Part shown: positions 46,954 through 55,426 of the stretch, piece by piece
How the letters are laid out: each line of letters opens with the position of its first letter
How positions within the stretch are numbered: the stretch's first letter is position 1
Source: Arsukibacterium tuosuense
GTDB lineage: Bacteria > Pseudomonadota > Gammaproteobacteria > Enterobacterales > Alteromonadaceae
Direction: 5' to 3'
NCBI RefSeq assembly: GCF_900215315.1
Contig: NZ_OBEB01000008.1
Coordinates: 62,001-126,000 of the forward strand
Length of the DNA stretch: 64,000 nt
Notes under the pieces: generated by a model
Told to the model about the DNA's origin: nothing
Seen by the model: only the letters and a program-made list of their open reading frames with translations
Database searches by the model: none
Program-made: the position numbers and the translations under genes

Positions 46954-47095
46954 GAGCAGCAGTAAAATTTAGTGTGCCACTACTGATTACATGGTAATCG
47001 TCCATGCTTCCAAAATGCCGACATATATCCGTTAACCTGCCTGAAAAGCATACACTGAATAAGTAAACAGTATGGCGTGATTTCAGAAACTACTT
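46954..47095 (+). repeat. dispersed 142-bp repeat, copy 3
   Basis: This copy starts GAGCAGCAGTAAAATTTAGT and matches copy 2 over its full length with scattered changes. It has the same LexA-like box; the following ATGGCG now runs into TGA. It lies in the 860-bp gap 46808-47667, which also contains the operon terminator and broken gene pieces (a 27-codon frame from 47206 and the remnant at 47385). Confidence 0.85.
47053..47072. promoter_or_regulatory. LexA-like (SOS) box candidate 3
   Basis: This is the same CTG-AATAAGTAAA-CAG sequence as in copy 2, at the same place within the repeat. The next intact gene starts about 600 bp downstream, with debris between. LexA regulation is inferred. Confidence 0.4.
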
Positions 47096-47384
47096 ACTAT
47101 GTTTACGAAGGGGATGAAATGTGAAAATTTCTGACAATAAATAAAACTCTGTACACGTTTGATTTTTAAGGTTAGATTTATTGTCTATTGCCAATTCAGG
47201 GACGAATGATGCAGATAGCTAAGGAACAGTTTATTCCAGCTTCCCCCCCTCATGTGCGTTCATTCATTAAAGAAATAGCGATAATTTGAACAGAGTATTG
47301 AAGCTATCGATTATCCATTATAGCCATGGACTATTGGGTATTAAGGTTGTGCTGAAAGATTAAGGCGCTTTACTTGACCCTTTA

Positions 47385-47567
47385 ATGCAAAAGCCTTTTC
47401 CGGCCAGTTATAACCAATACAACAAGGATGTTATGAGTGATGAATTTACTTCCATAAACGATAAATACCTTTATGGGCTAAGCGTGGTAGCCGATTGGCT
47501 GACGGTGTCTGAATAGTTGCTAAAGTTTGCTGAACGTATGAATGTAAAAGTAGAAACCGGTATATAA
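47385..47567 (+). pseudogene. broken small gene of unknown family
   Basis: A frame beginning MQKPFPASYNQY runs to a TAG at 47514, and the same frame continues with plausible helical sequence (LLKFAERMNVKVETGI) to a TAA at 47567. The in-frame stop and the absence of a matching upstream part suggest a decayed gene. I do not recognise the family. Confidence 0.4.
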
Positions 47568-47667
47568 GCCTCACGGCTAAACCCACTTGAAGCAGATTAG
47601 TGATCAATATTAATTATAAAATTTGCTGTAAAGATCTTTAAGAAAACAACTTAAATGGAAGTAATAA

Positions 47668-48045
47668 ATGAACGATTATGCAGTAGTAAGTAACAAAGTA
47701 GAGTTAAAGCGGGCCATTGAGAATAAAACCAAGCAGATTATCGTCACAAACGCTGATCTCGCTTCAAATATTAAAACTGTTAGGGCGGCTTCTAAAGCTA
47801 CTCTTGCAATAGCTATTACAGCGGCAGGCGTTGCAGCAACCAACTTTTGGAATCCAGCTGGTTGGGGAGCTGGTGCTGTTGGGTTTGTTGCTGCTGGTTC
47901 TACTGTGACGGCAATTATTACTCTGGGGGGCGGTGCTGCCATCGTTTACGCAATTTACCGTGACTTTTCAATTACAGGAAAATGTCGGGTAACCACTCCT
48001 GATGGAGCAGAATATGAAGCCGAAATTGTCATGGAAAAAAAATGA
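47668..48045 (+). CDS. small membrane protein with WNPxGW segment
   Basis: This is a 125-residue protein. An N-terminal charged helix is followed by about 60 residues that are Ala, Gly and Val rich and hydrophobic (roughly 45-105), enough for two membrane passes, and then a short soluble tail (KCRVTTPDGAEYEAEI). The string NFWNPAGWGAGAVG resembles NSWNPVGWSAVAVG in the GTPase at 49514. No family is recognised. It heads a run of four small genes leading to the tandem GTPases and may be their membrane partner. Confidence 0.6.
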   Translation: MNDYAVVSNKVELKRAIENKTKQIIVTNADLASNIKTVRAASKATLAIAITAAGVAATNFWNPAGWGAGAVGFVAAGSTVTAIITLGGGAAIVYAIYRDFSITGKCRVTTPDGAEYEAEIVMEKK

Positions 48046-48196
48046 GGGAGATACACGTGGTTATTTTCCACCTCCAGCTCACATTGTGTCTTGTTTTTAA
48101 TAAGTGAAATCAATTGACGGCAACAATGAGAGCAGGGTAGTACCGATTTGCAATTAAATATAGTTGTGCTTAGTTACGCCAGTTTTAAGGAAATTT

Positions 48197-48391
48197 ATGC
48201 CAATACAAACAAGGGCTTTCAAGATGTTTTGCCCATCTTGCGGCTGGAGCAAACTGTTTGCTCCTATGGGGGATGTGCGATTGCCCGGCCAGGTGCCGGA
48301 TAAGTGCCCATCCTGCGGCAGTGAGCAATTGAACCGTGTTAAGCCAAACATCGCTGAAAAAATGCTGGTTAGCATTAAATCTAAGCTCTGA
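48197..48391 (+). CDS. small double zinc-ribbon protein
   Basis: This is a 64-residue protein starting at the ATG after TAAGGAAATTT; the upstream in-frame extension lacks a ribosome-binding site. Two CPSCG motifs (FCPSCGW and KCPSCGS), 25-30 residues apart, form a zinc ribbon. It is likely a nucleic-acid or protein-binding adaptor, and I do not recognise a specific family. The next gene starts 17 bp downstream. Confidence 0.65.
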   Translation: MPIQTRAFKMFCPSCGWSKLFAPMGDVRLPGQVPDKCPSCGSEQLNRVKPNIAEKMLVSIKSKL

Positions 48392-48408
48392 CTAAGCGGG
48401 AATGTGTA

Positions 48409-48723
48409 ATGGCGTTATTTAATACCGACTGGACAAAAGAACTCGAGCAAGTAAATCAGGTGGCGAAGAAAATTATTGATGATGATATTTCGCCCCTGAT
48501 TGACCATAAAATTGGCTTAATTAACAAGCATGCTGACGAGCTAATGAGAAAGTCAGCCTATCAGGCAGATTCTCTGGCCAAAGACATGCTTAAAGAAATT
48601 GAACTGCAACGGCAGAAATTAGTGAGAGACATAACTATAGTCGGCCTCTTTTTTCTGCTGGGTTTTACGCTGTCAGGTGCATTCCTGATATGGCTATTTT
48701 TTCTTTTTAAAGATCGGTTCTAA
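48409..48723 (+). CDS. tail-anchored membrane protein
   Basis: This is a 104-residue protein. Residues 1-75 form a soluble amphipathic helical region (ELEQVNQVAKKIIDDDI), followed by one hydrophobic segment (about 76-98) and a short basic end (FKDRF), so it should be anchored in the inner membrane by its C-terminus. The stop codon overlaps the next start codon by one base, indicating translational coupling. The family is unknown. Confidence 0.62.
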   Translation: MALFNTDWTKELEQVNQVAKKIIDDDISPLIDHKIGLINKHADELMRKSAYQADSLAKDMLKEIELQRQKLVRDITIVGLFFLLGFTLSGAFLIWLFFLFKDRF

Positions 48724-49430
48724 TGGCTAACACCACAAAGATGAACTACTTATTCTGCGCCACCAACGCGCTAACCAAATGGCTGAAAGCCGACTTACCA
48801 CGCTTGCCTGCCGCGCCTGGCCAGCAAGTTGGCGTGAACTCTATTTTTAGCACCCGCGAGCAAATGTGCTGGCAGCTGCATATTATTGAAAATAGCTATA
48901 GGTCCTGGCATAAAACCATTATTGCCACTGAGGCTAACAGCCGTTTTACAGTGTTTATCCCGGTTGATTTACTGATGACGCCAGAGCAATTAAGCAAACG
49001 CCTGCAAATGGAGTGGCAGTGGGTGTTAGCGGAGACGTTACAACAGCATAGTGATATGCCGCGCAGCGACATAGCGTTGCTGTTAAGTAATTTGAGTGAC
49101 ATTAACTTTGAAGCTGAGTGGGTTAAAAATACCGACCTTAGCGTCAACGGCCACATCGGCGACGCCGGCCTATGGGTTACCCAGACGCTGGCTGATAAAC
49201 GGCGAGCGCAGCTATCACCTGAATTGGCGCTGGAGTTAGCCATTTACCTGAATACTCAACCTAAGCGGGTGAATAAAGGTAAAAACAAGATTATTCCTGC
49301 GGTAAAACTACTGGCGTATTGCAATGCTTTAATTGAGGCATGCCAGGCAACCACGCAAGATGAGAAGTCCAAAGAGCAGCTGCAATCTAGTCAAAGTAAT
49401 GTGGTTTTTTTAAAAGACTTTAAGCACTGA
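48723..49430 (+). CDS. hypothetical protein, DUF6933-like N-terminus (tentative)
   Basis: This is a 235-residue protein. The opening, MNYLFCATNALTKWLK, then ...STREQMCWQLHII and RFTVFIPVDLL, faintly resembles the DUF6933 family (a Cys-Thr-x-x-Leu start and a beta-rich core); I hold this at low confidence. The second half is helical. It is translationally coupled to the tail-anchored protein before it. A 20-codon duplicate of its start occurs at 20732, so this family has been copied within the island. Confidence 0.55.
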   Translation: MANTTKMNYLFCATNALTKWLKADLPRLPAAPGQQVGVNSIFSTREQMCWQLHIIENSYRSWHKTIIATEANSRFTVFIPVDLLMTPEQLSKRLQMEWQWVLAETLQQHSDMPRSDIALLLSNLSDINFEAEWVKNTDLSVNGHIGDAGLWVTQTLADKRRAQLSPELALELAIYLNTQPKRVNKGKNKIIPAVKLLAYCNALIEACQATTQDEKSKEQLQSSQSNVVFLKDFKH

Positions 49431-49513
49431 ATATTTGAGCTAGATTGGGCGTTAAAAAATAAAAAGAGCAGTCCTGAGTAGGATGCATGGGTTTTATGAT
49501 AATCGGAGAAAAA

Positions 49514-51619
49514 ATGAAAGAAGCAGTAGAGTGTACTCCTTATTTATCATCCCTTCAGAGCTGTAATCTAATTGCTAGACAAGAATATATGATCGTTCAA
49601 GATTACTTTGAGCGCTGCGATACCGTTATTAAGACGCTGAGCACAAAACTGCAAGAGGTAATTGAACATGGGAGTAAGACACTATCTTCATACAAGATGG
49701 TAGAAGATGGCTTGACCAATATGCTGCAGGAACTTGAGGGCGACTATAAGAAGTTGCTTTCGAAAAGAAGCGCCAACCTCGCCAAGCAGAAAAAAAGTCT
49801 TGATTGTTTCAACGTCATGCTTTTTGGCCGAACTATGGCTGGCAAGAGCACTATTCGTGAGGCAATCACCCGAGGGGATGGACAGACCATTGGTAAAGGA
49901 GCACAAAGAACAACACGCGACGTCAAAGAGTACGAATGGAATAACTTGAGAATCATCGACACTCCGGGCTTTGGAGCTTACAACGGTCAAGAAGATACAG
50001 AAGTTGCCCATGAGATCCTTGAACAGTCAGATGTCGTGCTCTTCATGCTCAATAGCGACAGTATTCAGGAATCAACCTTTGTTGAGCTTGAGCATGTTCA
50101 CAAGCTTAACAAACCCTTGATCTTCATATTGAATATGAAAAAAGATCTGGAGAATGACGGTAACCGGCGACGTGCCCTGAAAAGTCCAGAGAAATATATT
50201 TTCAAAGAAGAAGATATCCAGGCCCATGCCGACCGACTAAAGAATCTTGCCGGTCGTGCAGGTATGAATCCGAGCACAGTCCAAATCATCCCAATTCATG
50301 CCCAAGCAGCATTCCTGGCAACCACAGTTTCAGGGGAAGAAGGTCTACAATTACATGAATTGAGCCGAATCGATAATGTTCTTAGTGCACTAATTGGTGA
50401 AGTTGAAGGTAACGGGCCGATCCGAAGGATCCAGACATTTCTCGATTCGAGCCTCCACCATATTGATGAACAAAGCCTGCTCATCCTCAATCAAAGGGAT
50501 CGACTTAACAAGCTCTTGCCACAATATGAAAGTAGCTTCACTCGTATATCTCACTGGAAAGTGAAAACTCTTCGTGATGCACCCCGGATGCTCTCAAAGG
50601 AAGTAGATGCTGCTTTTAAACCACTAATCGACTCTGTAGCAGATTTTGTTGATGACCACATTGAGGACGAGAATGCAGCAGGAGCTTGGGAGCGTCATTA
50701 CAAAAGCTTAGAAATAACAAAAAATTTAGAGCGATCGGTACAATCTTTGGCAGAGCAGGTGGTAGATGAGCTTCAAGATTATAATCGAGAACTGAACGAG
50801 GGCTTGGATATTAGCTTGTCTTTCGAGGTTGCCCACGATGGCAAGAGCTTCAGCGAATCTGACTTCAAGCGTATAAATGGTTGGGGTTCTGCAATGGCAG
50901 GTATTTTAAGCGCGATTGCCTTTTTTAACTCATGGAATCCAGTAGGCTGGTCAGCCGTTGCTGTTGGTATAGTTTTCTCAATATTTTCTTTTTTTTCTGA
51001 TAGCCGTGCTAAAAAGCTAAAAGTGGCCAAGTCTGAACAACGTCAGACTTTGCTAAAGGATATAGAGAAAAGTAAGCGAAAAATAAAAGCGGATTTAGAA
51101 AGCTGGTTCGAAACCAATCTCCATCTGGCAAATATTTTACCTACAGAGAACAACCTGTCTCTTCTTTGCCAGGCGCTTAGTAGGTTTATAAGAGAGCTTG
51201 ATGATACTGATAAACAGCTCCTTATATTGAAGCACGAGATAAACTCGCGAACATTGCATCGAGTCGCTTATGTTATCACAAAGCAACATTTCTCCTTTCC
51301 ACGAATAATAAAAATAGTGAGGCTTCCAGGATATGCTTGCTACTTCATGATTTCAGATTATTTTCGGAATACTGAGCTTTTAAAAGCCATGAGCAGTGCT
51401 ATGAGAGAGACAATTCTTGTTATATATAACACAAGTCTGGATAAGAAAGTTGCTCATCTTTACAAAGGGCTCGTAGAAAAAATTGAGGTTTCCGAGCCAG
51501 ATAAAGTCACACTGTTCGCTCAGAAAAAATATGTTAGCAAAATTATCGGAAAAGAACATCGCAGAATAAAAATGGTGGCAGCCTTATGTTCCTGTGAAAT
51601 CAAACTTATTGCCATTTAA
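49514..51619 (+). CDS. dynamin-like GTPase 1 (LeoBC-like)
   Basis: This is a 701-residue protein. I prefer the ATG at 49514 (GGAG at 49505-49508); an ATG at 49487 is the alternative. The GTPase motifs are G1 GRTMAGKS (Lys111), G3 DTPGFG (149-154) and G4 NMKKD. An N-terminal helical region of about 100 residues and long C-terminal helices are typical of bacterial dynamin-like proteins. A hydrophobic stretch (about 455-495, containing NSWNPVGWSAVAVG) could insert into membrane. The next gene is another GTPase, 10 bp downstream. Paired dynamins of this kind form the Eleos (LeoA-LeoBC) anti-phage system; the assignment rests on arrangement and size. Confidence 0.8.
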   Translation: MKEAVECTPYLSSLQSCNLIARQEYMIVQDYFERCDTVIKTLSTKLQEVIEHGSKTLSSYKMVEDGLTNMLQELEGDYKKLLSKRSANLAKQKKSLDCFNVMLFGRTMAGKSTIREAITRGDGQTIGKGAQRTTRDVKEYEWNNLRIIDTPGFGAYNGQEDTEVAHEILEQSDVVLFMLNSDSIQESTFVELEHVHKLNKPLIFILNMKKDLENDGNRRRALKSPEKYIFKEEDIQAHADRLKNLAGRAGMNPSTVQIIPIHAQAAFLATTVSGEEGLQLHELSRIDNVLSALIGEVEGNGPIRRIQTFLDSSLHHIDEQSLLILNQRDRLNKLLPQYESSFTRISHWKVKTLRDAPRMLSKEVDAAFKPLIDSVADFVDDHIEDENAAGAWERHYKSLEITKNLERSVQSLAEQVVDELQDYNRELNEGLDISLSFEVAHDGKSFSESDFKRINGWGSAMAGILSAIAFFNSWNPVGWSAVAVGIVFSIFSFFSDSRAKKLKVAKSEQRQTLLKDIEKSKRKIKADLESWFETNLHLANILPTENNLSLLCQALSRFIRELDDTDKQLLILKHEINSRTLHRVAYVITKQHFSFPRIIKIVRLPGYACYFMISDYFRNTELLKAMSSAMRETILVIYNTSLDKKVAHLYKGLVEKIEVSEPDKVTLFAQKKYVSKIIGKEHRRIKMVAALCSCEIKLIAI

Positions 51620-51629
51620 GGGGCGAATT

Positions 51630-53339
51630 ATGAGCGAGCTTGTTTACAATATTCTCAAAGAGAAGATCGAAATCCTTTACCAGCGCTCTGGCGGTCTATG
51701 GAATGCTAATAATTTAGAAAGCTCTGAAACAGATTTTGCGACTGATGTAGCACCGTTGAATATTGTTTTTGCTGGTCAGTACAGCGCAGGTAAATCTTCT
51801 CTTATTAAGATGCTGACAGGTATTGAAAGTATTAAGGTAGGTGCTGGAGTAACAACAGATATGGTCACTCAGTATCAGTATAAATCGTTAAACATTTGGG
51901 ATACTCCAGGGATTCATGCTGGCGAGTGTGAGCAGCACGATGCCACAGCGCTTGAAGCCATAGCCCAAGCAGATCTTCTGGTCTACGTAATTACTAATGA
52001 ACTATTTGACGATGTCGTAGGTGCGGCCTTCCGCAACCTCTGTTTTAACCAGGGGCGCGCAAAGGAAATGATGATTGTTATCAACAAATTTGAAAGTGAC
52101 TCGGCCGACAAAGAGACCAAGATCATGGGCATCACCCAAGTCCTTGAGCCCAAAATTCCTGAGGACTTTCCCATCGTCTTCACTGACGCACAGTCATTCT
52201 TCGATTCATTAGATGAGGATGACGAGCAAGATCGACAAGAGCTATTACTTCTTTCCAATTGTGATGGGGTTTCCAAAGCTATTGACGAGTTTGTTGCGCA
52301 GCGTGGCCTATATTCTAGATTGACTACGCCACTGCAGCAGCTTCAAATACACTTGGAATCCAAAATTGACGTACTGACTATTTCTGACCCACTGCAACAG
52401 GGCTTGGTTAGCTTGCTCACTCAGAACAAACGCGTTTTCCAAGCTAACAGACGGGACCTAATTAAAAAGGTCGGTGCAAATCTAGATAAGCTGAATGGCC
52501 AAATTGTTGAGCTAGGAAACCGGCTTGCCGATGCTCTTGGGGGAGAGAAAGAAGAATTTGAAAAATTGCAGGATAATTCGATTCTCGAATGTGAGCGGCT
52601 GATAAAAGCTGCATTGGAAGATATACAGATCACTGCAGACGAATGTCTTTCAGATCTTGAAACCGAGCTAGTCGAGTTGGCAAACACACCTGCTAGCTTG
52701 AAGATTAATGAAGCTCTGGAAGCTGCAAAAAAATTCAGTCCTGAAGCCGAGACTGGGAATGTAAGCAGCGTCTCCAAGGATGGCCCATTAAAGCTTAACA
52801 ATACTCTTAGCCAGAGTATGACGAAGTCTGCAGAGAAGGGATTTTCATTTCTTGCAAAAAGCGCTGTGGGTGATGCATCTAAGACAGGTCTCAAATCCGT
52901 TTCAGGCAGTACACTGCATACTGCAGTAAAAGAGATTGGTGGATTCTTCGGTCACAAGTTTAAGGCTTGGGATGCAGTGAAAATAGCGGATAAAATAGGA
53001 AAGGGAGCAAAATTTCTAGGCCCAGCCATGGCGATCTTCGGGGTTGGTATGCAAATAGTTGACGACTATCAACAGTCTGAACATGAAAAAGAGATCATTA
53101 AAATTAAGCGTGACATCCGTAAGAATTATAAAGAGCACAGCAATACTGTTAAGAAGAGTATTGACGCGCAATTCGATAAACTATTAACTATCGGCTTTGA
53201 CCAGGCGATCGACAATATAGACGAGGCTCTATTTGAAATAAGAGATCAGGCTAGCAAGAAATCAGATGCTGCTAATTCGCTACGAGCACAACTAGAAGAT
53301 GTGATCAACCTTCGCGAAGAAATACAATCATTATATTGA
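51630..53339 (+). CDS. dynamin-like GTPase 2 (LeoA-like)
   Basis: This is a 569-residue protein starting at ATG after AAGGGGCGA. G1 is GQYSAGKSS (Lys55), G3 DTPGIH (91-96) and G4 NKFES. It is helical throughout its C-terminal half, with a weakly hydrophobic segment (KFLGPAMAIFGVGMQIV, about 465-485) that may be a membrane paddle. Its length fits LeoA of enterotoxigenic E. coli (about 570 residues). Together with the preceding GTPase it probably forms a heteromeric membrane-remodelling machine. No terminator is evident after the stop codon; the next 330 bp hold an integrase remnant on the other strand. Confidence 0.78.
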   Translation: MSELVYNILKEKIEILYQRSGGLWNANNLESSETDFATDVAPLNIVFAGQYSAGKSSLIKMLTGIESIKVGAGVTTDMVTQYQYKSLNIWDTPGIHAGECEQHDATALEAIAQADLLVYVITNELFDDVVGAAFRNLCFNQGRAKEMMIVINKFESDSADKETKIMGITQVLEPKIPEDFPIVFTDAQSFFDSLDEDDEQDRQELLLLSNCDGVSKAIDEFVAQRGLYSRLTTPLQQLQIHLESKIDVLTISDPLQQGLVSLLTQNKRVFQANRRDLIKKVGANLDKLNGQIVELGNRLADALGGEKEEFEKLQDNSILECERLIKAALEDIQITADECLSDLETELVELANTPASLKINEALEAAKKFSPEAETGNVSSVSKDGPLKLNNTLSQSMTKSAEKGFSFLAKSAVGDASKTGLKSVSGSTLHTAVKEIGGFFGHKFKAWDAVKIADKIGKGAKFLGPAMAIFGVGMQIVDDYQQSEHEKEIIKIKRDIRKNYKEHSNTVKKSIDAQFDKLLTIGFDQAIDNIDEALFEIRDQASKKSDAANSLRAQLEDVINLREEIQSLY

Positions 53340-53409
53340 ACATAATTGCAGAGGATTGCCCTGCTAACCAAGCGCTGCTGTCGGACAAGTTCTCCGATGC
53401 GCTTCAAAT

Positions 53410-53610
53410 TTAACGTAGAGTGCCTGCAGCCGGCCACAAGATTGCCGCAGTGTGGCGGGTTTCACAGGCACGTCTTGGTTGCAAGTCCAGTAACTGCGGG
53501 TGGTGTTCCAGATTCGTTTAGTAATGTTTCGATGATGCAGCGGCTTACCGGCGCCGTTGCAAAACACATGTTCATACTGGCCGGTAACTTCTTTTTGCGC
53601 TAGCTAATAG
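53410..53610 (-). pseudogene. remnant of a tyrosine integrase C-terminal part
   Basis: Read on the minus strand, one frame gives EHVFCNGAGKPLHHRNITKR, closely matching EFVFATRNGTPYNHRNITQR in the intact integrase at 54248. After a frame change it gives TRHTAAILWPAAG, matching the active-site TRHTAATLWLGAG, and then decays into stops. It is therefore a broken relative in the opposite orientation, occupying most of the 332-bp gap 53340-53671. It suggests an earlier integration event at this place. Confidence 0.72.
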
Positions 53611-53671
53611 TGCAGTCAATTCCAGTTTAGACAGGGTTGCTGAGCGAATCAGACATGTCTACTCCTCAGAT

Positions 53672-53869
53672 TCAAACCTTCTCAAACAGATCTTCCACTT
53701 TGCAATTAAACAAATCACACAGCTTTTCCATGGTTTCAAAGTCCACTCGAACTGCAGTTTCTTTGTATAGCAAAGTAATAGTATTGCGGTTAAGCCCGGT
53801 TTCACGGGCAACATCAACCACCTTTAATTTGTGCTCACCCATTAGTCTGGCTAAGTGACACTTAATCAA
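53672..53869 (-). CDS. XRE-family (Cro/CI-type) transcriptional regulator
   Basis: This is a 65-residue protein and essentially only a helix-turn-helix: VVDVARETGLNRNTITLLYK, then DFETMEKLCDLFNCKVEDLF. I place the start at the TTG at 53869 (MIKCHLARL...), which has GAGG six bases upstream; an earlier TTG at 53881 is also in frame. It is divergent from the excisionase-integrase genes and separated from them by repeated operator-like sequences, so it probably represses them and itself. Confidence 0.85.
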   Translation of the reverse strand: MIKCHLARLMGEHKLKVVDVARETGLNRNTITLLYKETAVRVDFETMEKLCDLFNCKVEDLFEKV

Positions 53870-53890
53870 AATACACCTCAAATATCAAAA

Positions 53891-53961
53891 TGCCATCTAA
53901 AATGGCAAAAAATGTTTGCAAATGTCATTTCTCGATGCTAAATTGCATTTAGGATGACATT
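53891..53961. promoter_or_regulatory. operator repeats between XRE regulator and excisionase
   Basis: Half-sites of the type ATGnCAT recur: the inverted repeat TGCCAT-N5-ATGGCA at 53891-53907, then AATGTCAT (53921-53928) inverted against ATGACATT (53954-53961), with TTGCATTT between and AATGTGAT further on. The regular arrangement over the divergent promoter region is what a lambda-like small repressor would bind. Confidence 0.6.
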
Positions 53962-54018
53962 TTGAGCTTTAGAATGTGATTCTGTTATCTAGACTAATTC
54001 AACATTGGAATTAATGCT

Positions 54019-54255
54019 ATGAAAAACACAGCAACTTACCTCACTACCGATGAGCTATCTGAGCTCATCAAATATGACCCCAGGACAATCCGCGAAACGC
54101 TGAAAGATCGCGTCTTGTTAGAAGGAGTCCATTACATACGTCCTTTCGGCGGACGCAAAATTTTGTATATCTGGGAAGCCATTCAGAAAGACATCGGCAA
54201 ACCACAAAACTCGATGTTAATTCCGATGGCGAATGGGGGGCACGCTCATGGCTAG
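54019..54255 (+). CDS. excisionase-like helix-turn-helix protein
   Basis: This is a 78-residue protein: YLTTDELSELIKYDPRTIRETLKDRVLLEGVHYIRPFGGRKILY. It matches winged-helix excisionases and AlpA-like factors that direct integrases to excise. It overlaps the integrase gene by 8 bp, the usual xis-int arrangement, and is preceded by the operator region shared with the XRE repressor. Confidence 0.82.
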   Translation: MKNTATYLTTDELSELIKYDPRTIRETLKDRVLLEGVHYIRPFGGRKILYIWEAIQKDIGKPQNSMLIPMANGGHAHG

Positions 54256-55426
54256 TATCCGTAAACGAGAGGGTTCGCCTAACCTGTTGATTGACTTTAA
54301 ATACATGGGCACACGCTGTCGCGAGCAGACAGCCTTGCCAGATACGGGGGCTAATCGCAAAACGCTGGAAAAACTTATCCAGAAAATTGAAGCAGAAATT
54401 TTGCTTGGCTCTTTTGTGTATAGCAATTATTTCCCTAGCAGCAAAATGGTTGCTCGGTTTGAGAAACAGCAACAACGTTTATTGGCTGGTAACCGGGCGA
54501 CCAGGCTGCCAACTTTCGCAGAGTTTGCCAATATCTGGCTGGATGAAATGCAGGTTAGCTGGCGCGTGTCATACGAAAAAACGATGCGGTTAATAATTCA
54601 GAACCGCCTGAACCCATATTTTGGGGCAATGGAGGTCGACCACATCACCAAGGCTGATTTGATCCAATTCCGCGCCACACTCGGCAAAGTTCGTCGCGAA
54701 AACGGAGAGCAGATTTCAGCAGGTTATATTAACCGTCATCTGAAGGTTATCCAGATGATCCTTTGCGAAGCAGCCGACCGGTATCAGTTTACTGCGCCAG
54801 TGCGTTTAAAACCATTGAAAATGAAAAAAAGTGATGTGGATCCCTTTACCCTGGATGAGGTGGAACGCTTCCTGATTCAGGTTCCCGCAGCGTTTGTTGA
54901 TTACTACATTGTGCGATTTTTTACCGGGATGCGCACCGGCGAAATCGATGGCTTGAAGTGGCGCTTTGTTGATTTCGACCGGGGTATCATTTTGGTGCGT
55001 GAAACCTGGGTTGGGGGTAGGGCGGAGTACACCAAAAATGACGGCTCTCAGCGTGAAATTATTATGTCGCAACCAGTGCGGGAATCACTGGAGCGGCAAT
55101 TTGGGGCAACAGGGAAAGGTGAATTTGTATTTGCGACCCGCAACGGTACGCCATATAACCATCGCAATATTACTCAGCGGATATGGTATCCCACGTTAAA
55201 AGCCTGCGGACTTCGCGAGCGGGTTCCATATCAGACCCGACATACCGCTGCCACGCTCTGGCTGGGGGCGGGTGAAAACCCGGAATGGATTGCCCGGCAA
55301 ATGGGCCATACCACGACAGAGATGCTGTTTCGGGTATATAGCCGCTTTGTGCCTAACTTAACTCGACAAGATGGTAGTGCCTTTGAAAGTCTCTTACTAA
55401 AATACTTAAAGCAGGGGGCCGCATGA
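54248..55426 (+). CDS. tyrosine site-specific integrase
   Basis: This is a 392-residue phage-type integrase starting at the ATG at 54248 after a G-rich site. The N-terminus (SIRKREGSPNLLIDFKYMG) is an arm-binding domain of the DUF3596 kind, followed by a core-binding domain (about 85-190). Catalytic residues are Arg229 (GMRTGEI), Arg331 in YQTRHT (Tyr replaces the common His three residues earlier), His354 (MGHTTTEM) and Tyr364 (RVYSRF). All needed for activity are present. I found no tRNA or clear att core next to it. It overlaps the next small gene by 4 bp. Confidence 0.92.
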   Translation: MASIRKREGSPNLLIDFKYMGTRCREQTALPDTGANRKTLEKLIQKIEAEILLGSFVYSNYFPSSKMVARFEKQQQRLLAGNRATRLPTFAEFANIWLDEMQVSWRVSYEKTMRLIIQNRLNPYFGAMEVDHITKADLIQFRATLGKVRRENGEQISAGYINRHLKVIQMILCEAADRYQFTAPVRLKPLKMKKSDVDPFTLDEVERFLIQVPAAFVDYYIVRFFTGMRTGEIDGLKWRFVDFDRGIILVRETWVGGRAEYTKNDGSQREIIMSQPVRESLERQFGATGKGEFVFATRNGTPYNHRNITQRIWYPTLKACGLRERVPYQTRHTAATLWLGAGENPEWIARQMGHTTTEMLFRVYSRFVPNLTRQDGSAFESLLLKYLKQGAA

